DNA of 64,000 nucleotides from Thermobifida halotolerans (GTDB taxonomy: Bacteria; Actinomycetota; Actinomycetes; Streptosporangiales; Streptosporangiaceae), in contig NZ_CP063196.1 of the NCBI RefSeq assembly GCF_003574835.2, positions 3,906,001-3,970,000 on the forward strand, given 5' to 3'. The position numbers were made by a program, and so were the translations under genes. Shown here piece by piece: positions 25,860 through 33,757 of this stretch. Below the pieces are notes generated by a model that searched no databases, was not told the origin of the DNA, and was given only the letters and a program-made list of their open reading frames with translations. Every line of letters begins with the position of its first letter. Within the stretch, counting starts at the first letter, position 1.

Positions 25860-26140
25860 AGCGGGACACCACCGGCTGCCAGTGGCCGGTCGAGGCGCCC
25901 CCGGCGCCGAGTCCGGACACGGCCCCACCCACCCGCACCCTCCACGGCAATCCCGCACCACAGAGCCCCCCAGGGATGACCGGTGTTCTCTCGACCGATC
26001 CACCCGCAGGGCGCGCCCGGACTCGGCGCCAGGGCGCCTCGACCAGCCGCCGCCAACCCGTGGAAGCCCACCCCGAACGGCTGGTGCGGAATACCCCGCC
26101 CTCCTCCGGCCCTCCGAAAAGAACCCGCACCCACCGCAAA
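25860..26140. repeat. Dispersed GC-rich repeat, copy at 26 kb
   Basis: Segments here match the repeat field at 50609-51144. GGTCGAGGCGCCCC with CCGGACACGGCCCCACCCAC (25887-25939) corresponds to 50943-50996. A module ending AGAACCCGCACCCACCGCA (about 26072-26140) corresponds to 50741-50805 and 51074-51144. GGCATTCCACA and CACCACCGGCTGCC are shared too. No gene was recognised in it. Confidence 0.6.
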
Positions 26141-26225
26141 CCCCAACACTCAGACCTCAGTCTGATGTGAAGACCATCGTTCCGGTTGTCCACAGATCGC
26201 GGGTGGACCGCCGAATCAGGCCGGG

Positions 26226-26385
26226 TTGATCACCAAGGGGCAGCTGCGCAACCGGCAGTGGCCGCGGCCCGGACGGGCCGGTCCCGTCCGGGCCGCCGTT
26301 GGCCGGAAGCGGCCACTCCTCCGGTCGCACGGCCACCGGTGTTTGGGAGTGCTCCCAGAGATCTACCACCGCCAGCGGCTCGGGA
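26226..26385 (+). pseudogene. N-terminal remnant of a DUF559-type protein (b)
   Basis: ITKGQLRNRQW at 26229 repeats the start of the remnant at 25715 (ITRDRLRNRRW). Downstream CLGVLPEIYHRQR resembles the following VLPxVY phrase but in a changed context. Both remnants are preceded by GGTTGTCCACAG. It is probably a second decayed copy. Confidence 0.4.
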
Positions 26386-26860
26386 ACCCGCGTCGGGAAT
26401 TCGGTTGCAAGTTTTTGATCTTGTGTCCTCCCTGGACGTCATTTTTCGGTACATCACACGCTAGGGTTTGGGTAGGCCCGGCGCGTGTCTCCCACGTCCT
26501 TCCCGGCACCCCGGAGGGCGTCGCCGCCGTGTGTCTTCTCATCGCCTGAGCACTCCGGACCCCGCCGTCAACCACCATCCCCGGCGGGTGATCGGGCAAG
26601 CCGCACCGATCGCGTCCGAGTCGCGCGTCCGCCCTCCGCCGCGCCCGCTCCGGCGACCCGGACGAACCTTCCGGCGGACCGGAAACGGGACCGAAACCCA
26701 CTCCGGTTCTGCCCGTGTTGTGTCCGTCCACCCGTCCGCCGGACCGGCCGCGCACCGGTCCCGGTGGGCATCCGACGGCCCCCCGTCGGGGAGGGCGCCC
26801 GCCACCAGCCGTCTCCAGCACGCCCGTCCCTACGGCGTCCCCCGTCGAAGGCATGTGACC
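26386..26860. other. Non-coding stretch before the repeat-protein operon
   Basis: About 470 bases without a credible gene. An AT-richer patch at 26400-26465 (GCAAGTTTTTGATCTTGTG, then TTTTTCGGTACATCACACG) may hold a promoter. The rest is GC-rich DNA with open frames of low complexity. Confidence 0.35.
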
Positions 26861-27151
26861 GTGTACCACCTCATCCCCTCCGAATCGCTGCGGCTCGCCC
26901 GCGAGGAGTTCCCCCACTACGAGATCTGCGTGCTCCACGACGACGCCGGAATCCCGGAGGTGACGGCCGTCCTCAAACCCCCCTACCAGGGGATCGGACT
27001 GGCCGTTCTGGTGTGCGCCGCCACCGTCTCCGAACTGGTCCACACACTCCGCACCGCGCCCAAGGCGCGCCTGCCCCGCCGCGACCCCGACCGCCGCTAC
27101 TGGCCGCTGCCCCGCCAGCGCGACCACCACAACCACGCCGAACAGCACTGA
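26861..27151 (+). CDS. Small hypothetical protein
   Basis: This 96-residue protein starts at GTG 26861: MYHLIPSESLRLAREEFPHY, then EICVLHDDAGIPEVTAVLKP. It ends in a basic His-rich tail. Proteins with a YHLIPA-type start and similar length are common, uncharacterised actinomycete genes. It is followed 22 bases later by the helical-repeat protein on the same strand, so the two may form an operon. Confidence 0.55.
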   Translation: MYHLIPSESLRLAREEFPHYEICVLHDDAGIPEVTAVLKPPYQGIGLAVLVCAATVSELVHTLRTAPKARLPRRDPDRRYWPLPRQRDHHNHAEQH

Positions 27152-27173
27152 ACCCACGGCCCGGAGGTGCTCT

Positions 27174-28895
27174 GTGACCACCGGCTACTCGGCTTCCGTT
27201 CCCGTCCCGCTGCTGGGTCCCCTGGTAGCGGCGGGGATGTGGTCCCCGGAGCGGGCGCTGCGCGCGGCCCGTGCCCGTTCCGACAACGGGGCCCGCGCCC
27301 ACGCGCTGACCGCACTGGCCCCGCACCTCGACGGCGAGCACCGCCGCCGCGCCCTGCACCACGCCGTCGATGCCGCGCTGGCCGTCGAGGACGAGGATGA
27401 GCGCGCCGAGGCACTGGCCGCACTCGCCCCGCACCTTGAGGCCGACCAGCACGCCCGGGTCCTCGCCGCGGCCCGCTCCCACCACGACCCCGCGCACCGC
27501 GCCTGGCTGCTGGCCGCGCTGCTTCCCCGCCTGGACGGCGACCGGCGCGCCCGGGCCGGGGCCGACGCTCTGGAATCGGCTCTGTCCCTCACCGACGCCT
27601 GGCGGCGCGCCTGGACGCTGGCCCGGCTCCTCCCCCACCTCGACGGTGACCGGCGTCGCCGCGCCGCCGCCACCGCACTCGACTCCATCGACAGCGTCGG
27701 CAATCTGAACCGCATCGCGGCGCTGACCGCGCTCGCCCCGCACCTCGACGCCGACCAGCGCCGCCGGGCGCTCGCCCAGGCGGTGGCGGACGCCCGCGCC
27801 GTCACCGGGGACGGGGACCGCGCCCGGGCGCTGGTCGATCTCGCCCCACACCTGGACGAAGCAGCGCTCCTTGAGGCGATGCGGCTCGTGTGGACCATTG
27901 ACGACGCGGAGTTCCGCGCCTGGGCGCTGGCCGCGCTGCTTCCCCGGCTCGACGCCGAGTCGCGCCGCCGTGTCCTCACCCGCGCCGTCCGCCCCCTTGA
28001 GTGCTGCGACGGAACCGGACCGCGCCGCGACCGCCGCACCACGCACGCCGCGATCTGCGACCACTACCTGGCGTACTTCGGCGGGCTCGACCGCGGCCTG
28101 CCGCGTCTGGCCGCGGATCCGGGACTCGGCGGCGTCCACGGCGGCTACCCGCTGCGGCATCTGGCGTTCCACCTGGAACAGGCGGGCCGGGGCGCCGACC
28201 TGGACCGGCTGCTGACCGTGTACCTGCCGGGGTCGCCCACGGGGGAGGGGGTGTGGGTCGCCGCCCACGACCACCACGGTTGCCTGTGCCACTACCGCGA
28301 CGCCCTGGACCGGGCCCTGCGCCGCGCCGAACGGGAGACCGACGCGGCGGCCGAGCGGGGTTTCCTGGCGCCCAGCCTCGGCCGGGAGGTGCGCTACACC
28401 ACCGCGCGAAAGCGGCTGCCCGCCGCCGACAACCTCGTCCCCGCCCCGCCGCCGGGACTGTGGACGGCGGCGGCCGCGTGGCATCCGGAGTGGGTGCGGC
28501 CCGCCGCCCGCCCCGACCACGACCGGCTCGCCCGCGCCCTCGACCGGGTGTTCGCCGCCGAGCCGCCGGATACCGAGCGCCTGGCCGAACTGGCGCCCCG
28601 CCTGGACGGCGAACTGCTCGCCCGCGCCGTGTCCCGGGCGGTCGCCATCGGCCGCGACACCGAGGGGGCCGGTTCCGAACTCCTGGCGGAACTGGCCCCC
28701 ACCCCGGACAGCGGCTTCCTCGTGACCGCCCTGGAGCTCGCCCAGGCCGTTGACGACCTGGGCGGCCTCGTCCGGGACTGGGGCAGGGTCCGGGCGCTGA
28801 TCGTGCTCGCCCCGTATCTGGACCGGCCGGTCGGCCCCCTGGACGGCGACGTGGTGCGCCTGGTCCGGCTGGTGCGGGAGCACCTGGAGCGGTGA
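27174..28895 (+). CDS. Helical (HEAT/TPR-like) repeat protein
   Basis: This 573-residue protein is built largely of about 40-residue alpha-helical units. Each contains a version of RAxALxALAPHLDG followed by RRRAL and an Ala-rich helix (ALTALAPHLDGEHRRRAL, ALAALAPHLEADQHARVL, AALLPRLDGDRRARAG, ARLLPHLDGDRRRRAA, ALAPHLDADQRRRAL, AALLPRLDAESRRRVL). The same units usually occur as the C-terminal sensor part of large STAND NTPases in actinomycetes. Here they stand alone without an NTPase or effector domain. A binding or scaffold role is likely. The gene ends at a strong bidirectional terminator. Confidence 0.7.
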   Translation: MTTGYSASVPVPLLGPLVAAGMWSPERALRAARARSDNGARAHALTALAPHLDGEHRRRALHHAVDAALAVEDEDERAEALAALAPHLEADQHARVLAAARSHHDPAHRAWLLAALLPRLDGDRRARAGADALESALSLTDAWRRAWTLARLLPHLDGDRRRRAAATALDSIDSVGNLNRIAALTALAPHLDADQRRRALAQAVADARAVTGDGDRARALVDLAPHLDEAALLEAMRLVWTIDDAEFRAWALAALLPRLDAESRRRVLTRAVRPLECCDGTGPRRDRRTTHAAICDHYLAYFGGLDRGLPRLAADPGLGGVHGGYPLRHLAFHLEQAGRGADLDRLLTVYLPGSPTGEGVWVAAHDHHGCLCHYRDALDRALRRAERETDAAAERGFLAPSLGREVRYTTARKRLPAADNLVPAPPPGLWTAAAAWHPEWVRPAARPDHDRLARALDRVFAAEPPDTERLAELAPRLDGELLARAVSRAVAIGRDTEGAGSELLAELAPTPDSGFLVTALELAQAVDDLGGLVRDWGRVRALIVLAPYLDRPVGPLDGDVVRLVRLVREHLER

Positions 28896-28919
28896 CCGGT
28901 GGGCGACGTGCGTCCGGCC

Positions 28920-28964
28920 CCACAGTCCGAGGCCCCGACGACAGGTCGGGGCCTCGGACTGTGG
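28920..28964. terminator. Bidirectional hairpin terminator
   Basis: CCACAGTCCGAGGCCCCGAC and its exact complement GTCGGGGCCTCGGACTGTGG enclose a five-base loop, giving a perfect 20-bp stem. It lies between convergent genes and can stop both. Confidence 0.85.
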
Positions 28965-28974
28965 AGCCGGCGGG

Positions 28975-29283
28975 TCATGCGCCGCCCTCGACGATCGCGC
29001 GCAGGGCGGCGATGTGGGACCGGTAGGCGGCGCGGCCCTCGTCGGTCAGCGACAGCCACACCCGCTGGCGGGTGTCGCGCACCGCGCGGTGCTGGTGGAC
29101 GTATCCGGCGTTGACCAGGACGCCCACGTGCTTGCTGAGCACCGAGGCGCTGACGCCCAACTGCTGCTGGGCGGCGGCGAACTCGACCTCTTCTCCCACG
29201 TCCAGCAGGGCGCAGATCCGCAGCCGGTTGGGCGCGTGGATCGTGTCGTTGAATCCGGAGGGGGTGGAGTCGGTGCGTCTCAT
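28975..29283 (-). CDS. Winged-helix regulator (MarR/ArsR-like, HTH_34 type)
   Basis: This 102-residue winged-helix protein contains IHAPNRLRICALLDVGEEVE, FAAAQQQLGVSASVLSKHVG and VLVNAGYVHQHR, then LSLTDEGRAAYRSHIAALRA. This is the compact DNA-binding type often paired with a membrane protein. ATG 29283 overlaps the stop of the upstream membrane gene (ATGA). Repeated TGGAAA motifs upstream of the operon (29723-29786) are likely its binding sites, giving autoregulation. Confidence 0.8.
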   Translation of the reverse strand: MRRTDSTPSGFNDTIHAPNRLRICALLDVGEEVEFAAAQQQLGVSASVLSKHVGVLVNAGYVHQHRAVRDTRQRVWLSLTDEGRAAYRSHIAALRAIVEGGA

Positions 29284-29729
29284 GCCGTCTTGCGCGCCCT
29301 CCGCCGCAGCATGAGGTCGATGCCCACGACCACCGCCACGTTGACCCCGGCGGCCAGCATCCACACCCACGCGCCGTGGGTGTCGGCGAGGAAGGATCCG
29401 CTCATCAGTCCGGCGATCACGACCGCCGTGCCCGCCACCAGAAGCGTGATCTCGAGTGCGCCGAAGCGCGGTTCGGTGTTGGGGCTGCGGCGGGAGGCCC
29501 ACAGCAGCGCACCCAGACCCAAAGGACCGCCCAGCAGGGCGATGGGCGTCCAGTCGAGGCCGAAGACCGGGGCCAGCGGTACGGCGCAGAGGAACACGGC
29601 GATGATCAGCGTGGTCCACCACGGGTTGAGTTCGGCGTAGTAGGAGGAGCGGGTCTGCTCGACGTCGCGCAGCGCGGCGCGGGCCTGCTCAGGGGTGGGA
29701 CGGGGGGAGGCGTTCCACTCTCTTTCCAT
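29280..29729 (-). CDS. Small multi-pass membrane protein
   Basis: This 149-residue protein has a soluble start (EQARAALRDVEQTRSSYYAE) and four predicted membrane helices (WWTTLIIAVFLCAVPLAPVF, IALLGGPLGLGALLWA, ITLLVAGTAVVIAGLM, VWMLAAGVNVAVVVGI). It is coupled to the winged-helix gene downstream. Such pairs are common in actinomycetes, where the regulator silences the membrane gene. The function is unknown. Confidence 0.7.
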   Translation of the reverse strand: MEREWNASPRPTPEQARAALRDVEQTRSSYYAELNPWWTTLIIAVFLCAVPLAPVFGLDWTPIALLGGPLGLGALLWASRRSPNTEPRFGALEITLLVAGTAVVIAGLMSGSFLADTHGAWVWMLAAGVNVAVVVGIDLMLRRRARKTA

Positions 29730-29790
29730 GTCGGAAGGTCAACCACTGACTTTCCATCTTGTCAACTCACGAGTTTCCAACACGGAAAGC
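29723..29790 (-). promoter_or_regulatory. Promoter region with repeated TTTCC/GGAAA sites
   Basis: TTTCC occurs at 29723, 29751 and 29774 and GGAAA at 29784, giving spaced direct and inverted copies. On the minus strand TTGACAAGATGGAAAG offers a -35 box. The layout fits operators of the winged-helix regulator. Confidence 0.45.
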
Positions 29791-29844
29791 ATCTTGAGTC
29801 CCCGCCGACAAGCCGACCCCCGCCAGCAGCGGCAACGTAAAACC

Positions 29845-29889
29845 TGTGAACCTGGTTAACAATATGGTCTCGGTGGTCGACGCTTCACA
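29845..29889 (+). promoter_or_regulatory. drmA promoter/operator element, shared with drmD
   Basis: TGTGAAC (29845-29851), TAACAATAT (29857-29865), a TATGGT -10 candidate (29863-29868), TCTC (29868-29871), TCGAC (29877-29881) and TTCACA (29884-29889) occur in the same order and at identical spacing as at 749-793. TGTGAA and TTCACA form an inverted pair around the -10 box. It lies 70 bases before the drmA start. Confidence 0.65.
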
Positions 29890-29959
29890 CCGCGCGGCCC
29901 TAGGTTGGGAACCGCGGCACTCCCTCTTCCCAGGACGCGAGTGGAAGGCTTCTCTTCGC

Positions 29960-32900
29960 ATGTCCGACGCACTCTTCCCGCACCCCCACGGCGAGCAGAC
30001 CGCACTCGACACCTCCACCGGGCGGCCCCCGCCGGACCCGGCCGACCTCCTCGACCGGCCGCAGCGCTTCACCGGGGCACCCTCGTTCCGGGTCCGCGAC
30101 GAGTTCCAGGACCTCCTCGCCCGCGACCTTCTCGGCCCGTGGGAGGGCGACCACGAACGCTTCCACCCCAACGCGCAGGCGCCGCGCGACCGCTACCTGG
30201 TGGGCATGCTCGGCCCCCGCCACCACGCGCCCCGGCGCGGCGAGTCCGCCGCCCCCCTCGACACCTCCGCCGGCGTCGCGGGCGAGGCACGCGGCGAAGA
30301 CGCCGGAGAACTGCCCGAAGTGCTGCCCTCGCAGCCCCTCGGCCGCCTGTGGGCCTCGTCGATGGGACTGTCCTGCCGCGTGGCCGCCGACACCGACGCG
30401 CTCGCGGTCACCGCCTCCTGGGGCGAGTACACCCGAGAGAAGACCGAGACCGCCGACGGGAGCGAACGCACCGTGTGGGCGCGGGCGCCCCGCTCCCACA
30501 CCCGCGAGATCCGCCTCGACGGCGACCCCGACCAGCGCATCAGCCTGACCGCCGACCACCCCGACGCCTCCTGCGTTTACCTCGCCGTCGCCGTGCGCCC
30601 CGACGGCGACCGGCGCACCGTCGAGATCTCCCTGGTCAACAACCAGCGCGAACCCGCCACCACCCCGGACACGGCGTGGCTGTTCCAGACGAAGCTCACC
30701 GTCACCGCGCTGGACGGAAACGCCCCCGTGTTCCTGCCCACCGACGACCCGCTCACCGACGACGCCGCCACGCCGGACGACCCCGAAGAGCTGCACCTGC
30801 GCCTCCTCTACCGCGACCAGCTCAAATACGCCTCGGGGCACAACGTCGCCGTGCACGCCGCGGCCGACCCCGAGCTGCGCCGCGCCCGCACCCTGGAAAC
30901 CGCCTGGCTGCCCGTCCACGACGTGCCCGCCACCATCGCGCCCCTCGAAGGCACCCCGCTCGCCGCGGCCCTGCTGTCCATGGACTCCCTCGCCGAGGCC
31001 GACGTCGACACGCTGCGCGCCGGGCTGGCCCCGCTCGTCGACGGCTACGCCGCCTGGCTGGACGAGCGCGCCGCCGAGATCCCCGCGCTGCCCGCCCGGC
31101 TCGCGCAGGCGGCCGAAGGGGCGGTGTTCCGTGCCCGCCAGGCCGCCGACCGCATCCGCGCCGGAATCGACCTGCTCACCGACCCCGACCGGCCCGGCCA
31201 CGACGACGCGCTGCGCGCCTTCCGCTTCGCCAACCGGGCCATGGCCGCGCAGCGCCGCCACACCGAGATCGCGCGGCTGCGCCAGGACCCCTCGGTCAGC
31301 TACCCCGACGCCGAACGCGCCGTGCGCGCCCGCGGCCCGGCCGTCGCGTCGTGGCGGCCCTTCCAGCTCGCGTTCGTGCTGCTGAACCTGCCGTCGCTCA
31401 CCGACGTCGACCACCCGGAACGCACCTTCGCCGACGGCGTCGTGGACCTGCTGTTCTTCCCCACCGGCGGCGGCAAGACCGAGGCCTACCTCGGCCTGAC
31501 CGCGTTCACCTTCGCCGTCCGGCGGCTGCAGGGCACGGTCGGCGCCGCAGAACAGGCGCGCGACGGCTCCGCCGGAGTCGCCGTGCTCATGCGCTACACC
31601 CTGCGCCTGCTCACCGCCCAGCAGTTCCAGCGCGCCGCCGCGCTGGTGTGCGCGGCCGAGGTGCTGCGCGCCGAGGACCCCGGCACCTGGGGCGCCGAAC
31701 CGTTCCGCATCGGCCTGTGGGTGGGCACCGGCGTCTCTCCCAACTGGTTCGACCGGGCCGCCGCCCAGATCGCCGAGGCCCGCGACTCCGGCAGCGGCAG
31801 GCGCGCCAACGTGCTGCAGACCGTGTCGTGCCCGTGGTGCGGCACCGCCCTGGAGGCCCACCGCGACCTGCGCCCGGTCGAGGAGACCCGGCGGGTGCTG
31901 CTGTTCTGCGGCAACGCCGAGGGCGCGGGCGCCTGCCCGTTCTCCCGGAAGCACTCCGCCGAGGGACTGCCGATCCTCACCGTGGACGAGGAGATCTACC
32001 GGCTGCTGCCCAGTCTGGTCATCGCCACCGTCGACAAGCTGGCGCAACTGCCGTGGAAGGGCTACGCCGGAATGCTGTTCGGGCGGGTGAGCCGCCACTG
32101 TCCCCGGCACGGCTACCGCCACGACGACCTCGACGAGGCCATCGGCTGCGGCTCCCGGCACCTCAAAAAGGGCGCTCTGCCCGCCGTGGCCAGCCGCCCC
32201 GTCGTGCGGCTGCGCCCACCGGACCTGATCATCCAGGACGAACTGCACCTCATCTCCGGCGCGCTGGGCACCACCGTCGGCCTGTTCGAGTCGGCCGTGG
32301 ACGAACTGTGCACCTGGACCACACCGGACGGAACCGAGACCGGCCCGAAGATCGTGGCCTCCACCGCGACCACCAAACGCGCCGCCGACCAGGTGCGCGG
32401 TGTGTTCGCCCGCGGCCTGGAGATCTTTCCGCCGCAGGTCACCGACGCCGCCGACACGTTCTTCTCCCGCCGGGCGCCCCTCACCGAGGAGACCCCGGGA
32501 CGGCGCTACCTGGGGGTGTGCGCGCACGGCACCCGGCTGAAGTCCGCAGAGATCCGGCTCGCCGAGATCCTGCTCGTCGCGGGCCAGACCGTGTTCGACA
32601 CCCACGGCTCGGCCGCCGACCCGTACATGACGCTGGTCGGCTACTTCAACGCCACCCGGGAACTGGCGGGCATGCGCCGCTACCTCGACGACGACGTGGT
32701 GACCCGGGTGCGCCACGACCGCCGCCGCGGCCTGCCACCGCGGCTCGTCGGCGGCACGACGATGCTGACCGTCCAGGAACTGACCTCCCGCATCTCCTCC
32801 GGCGACATCAGCGACGTGCTCCGACACCTGGAGGTGGGCTTCGACCCCGAACTCGACACCACCGGACGCCGCAGGGCGGTCAACGCCCACGTCAAGGAGG

Positions 32901-33757
32901 TGTTCGACCGGCAGCGCGGGTCGAAGCCGCGGGAGCGCCCCGCGATGCACCCGGTCGCCGAACGCCTCTACGAACGCCAGCGCGCCGACCGCGCCCCGGT
33001 GGACGTGGTGCTGGCCACCTCCATGCTCCAGGTCGGCGTGGACGTGTCCCGGTTCGGACTGATGATGGTGACCGGGCAGCCCAAGAACACCGCCGAGTAC
33101 ATCCAGGCGTCGTCCCGGGTGGGCCGCGACGCCGCCCGCCCCGGCCTGGTCGTCACCCTCTACAACTGGACCCGCCCCCGAGACCTGGCGCACTACGAGG
33201 ACTTCGAGCACTACCACGCCACCTTCTACCGGCAGGTGGAGGCGCTCAGCGTCACCCCGTTCACCCGCCGCGCCCTGGACCGGGGCGCGACCGGCGCGTT
33301 CGTGGCGGCGCTGCGCCACGTCGCCGAACAGCACTCGCGTGAGGCCGACGCCCAGGACGTCGACCTGGACGGCCCCGAGGCGCGGCGCGTCACCGAGCGG
33401 ATGCTGGCCCGCGCCGAACGGGCCGGTGGTCCGCGAGGCCGCGACTACCTGGAGGAGCGTCTCAAGCGGCTCAGGGACGTGTGGCAGTTGCGCAAGACCG
33501 GGGAGGTCCGGCTGGGCTACGACACCGGCACCGTCCGCAAGCAGCGCGTGGTGGGGCTGCTCACCCGCGCCGGAAGCGGCCGGTGGGACGACACCACGGT
33601 CGGCATGTCGATGCGGGAGACCGAGAACGAGATCAACCTGCTGGTCCCCGGAGGCGGAGACGTCTTCGAGGGGACCTACGGGGCGCCCGAGTGGTCGTTC
33701 GCGCCACCCGAGGACAGCCCCTCCGGCGACGCGGCGACCGGCGAGGAGGAACGGTGA
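29960..33757 (+). CDS. drmA: DrmA-like helicase (DISARM core)
   Basis: This is a 1265-residue SF2 helicase. Walker A is FFPTGGGKTEAYLGLTAFTF (about residue 500), the DEAH-type box is IIQDELHLISGALGTTVGLF (about 758) and SATTKRAADQVRGV follows. The second RecA domain has LATSMLQVGVDVSRFGLMMV (about 1018) and YIQASSRVGRDAARPGL. A cysteine cluster (CPWCG and CGNAEGAGACPFS, about 625-655) lies between. These features define DrmA, which with DrmB forms the core DISARM complex loading on DNA. I chose ATG 29960 over the GTG at 29846 because the latter lies inside the shared promoter element. The stop overlaps drmB (GTGA). Confidence 0.9.
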   Translation: MSDALFPHPHGEQTALDTSTGRPPPDPADLLDRPQRFTGAPSFRVRDEFQDLLARDLLGPWEGDHERFHPNAQAPRDRYLVGMLGPRHHAPRRGESAAPLDTSAGVAGEARGEDAGELPEVLPSQPLGRLWASSMGLSCRVAADTDALAVTASWGEYTREKTETADGSERTVWARAPRSHTREIRLDGDPDQRISLTADHPDASCVYLAVAVRPDGDRRTVEISLVNNQREPATTPDTAWLFQTKLTVTALDGNAPVFLPTDDPLTDDAATPDDPEELHLRLLYRDQLKYASGHNVAVHAAADPELRRARTLETAWLPVHDVPATIAPLEGTPLAAALLSMDSLAEADVDTLRAGLAPLVDGYAAWLDERAAEIPALPARLAQAAEGAVFRARQAADRIRAGIDLLTDPDRPGHDDALRAFRFANRAMAAQRRHTEIARLRQDPSVSYPDAERAVRARGPAVASWRPFQLAFVLLNLPSLTDVDHPERTFADGVVDLLFFPTGGGKTEAYLGLTAFTFAVRRLQGTVGAAEQARDGSAGVAVLMRYTLRLLTAQQFQRAAALVCAAEVLRAEDPGTWGAEPFRIGLWVGTGVSPNWFDRAAAQIAEARDSGSGRRANVLQTVSCPWCGTALEAHRDLRPVEETRRVLLFCGNAEGAGACPFSRKHSAEGLPILTVDEEIYRLLPSLVIATVDKLAQLPWKGYAGMLFGRVSRHCPRHGYRHDDLDEAIGCGSRHLKKGALPAVASRPVVRLRPPDLIIQDELHLISGALGTTVGLFESAVDELCTWTTPDGTETGPKIVASTATTKRAADQVRGVFARGLEIFPPQVTDAADTFFSRRAPLTEETPGRRYLGVCAHGTRLKSAEIRLAEILLVAGQTVFDTHGSAADPYMTLVGYFNATRELAGMRRYLDDDVVTRVRHDRRRGLPPRLVGGTTMLTVQELTSRISSGDISDVLRHLEVGFDPELDTTGRRRAVNAHVKEVFDRQRGSKPRERPAMHPVAERLYERQRADRAPVDVVLATSMLQVGVDVSRFGLMMVTGQPKNTAEYIQASSRVGRDAARPGLVVTLYNWTRPRDLAHYEDFEHYHATFYRQVEALSVTPFTRRALDRGATGAFVAALRHVAEQHSREADAQDVDLDGPEARRVTERMLARAERAGGPRGRDYLEERLKRLRDVWQLRKTGEVRLGYDTGTVRKQRVVGLLTRAGSGRWDDTTVGMSMRETENEINLLVPGGGDVFEGTYGAPEWSFAPPEDSPSGDAATGEEER

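Noticed and set aside
8040-29845. The 22-kb interval as one mobile island inserted into DISARM
   Set aside because: No integrase, tRNA, att repeats or paired ends were found, and both DISARM halves keep their own promoter copy, which a simple insertion would not explain.
29846-29959. Upstream GTG start for drmA
   Set aside because: It falls inside the promoter element shared with drmD; ATG 29960 gives a normal DrmA N-terminus.
29900-33342. Long open frames on both strands over drmA
   Set aside because: Shadows of drmA; Arg/Pro/Ala-rich with no motifs.
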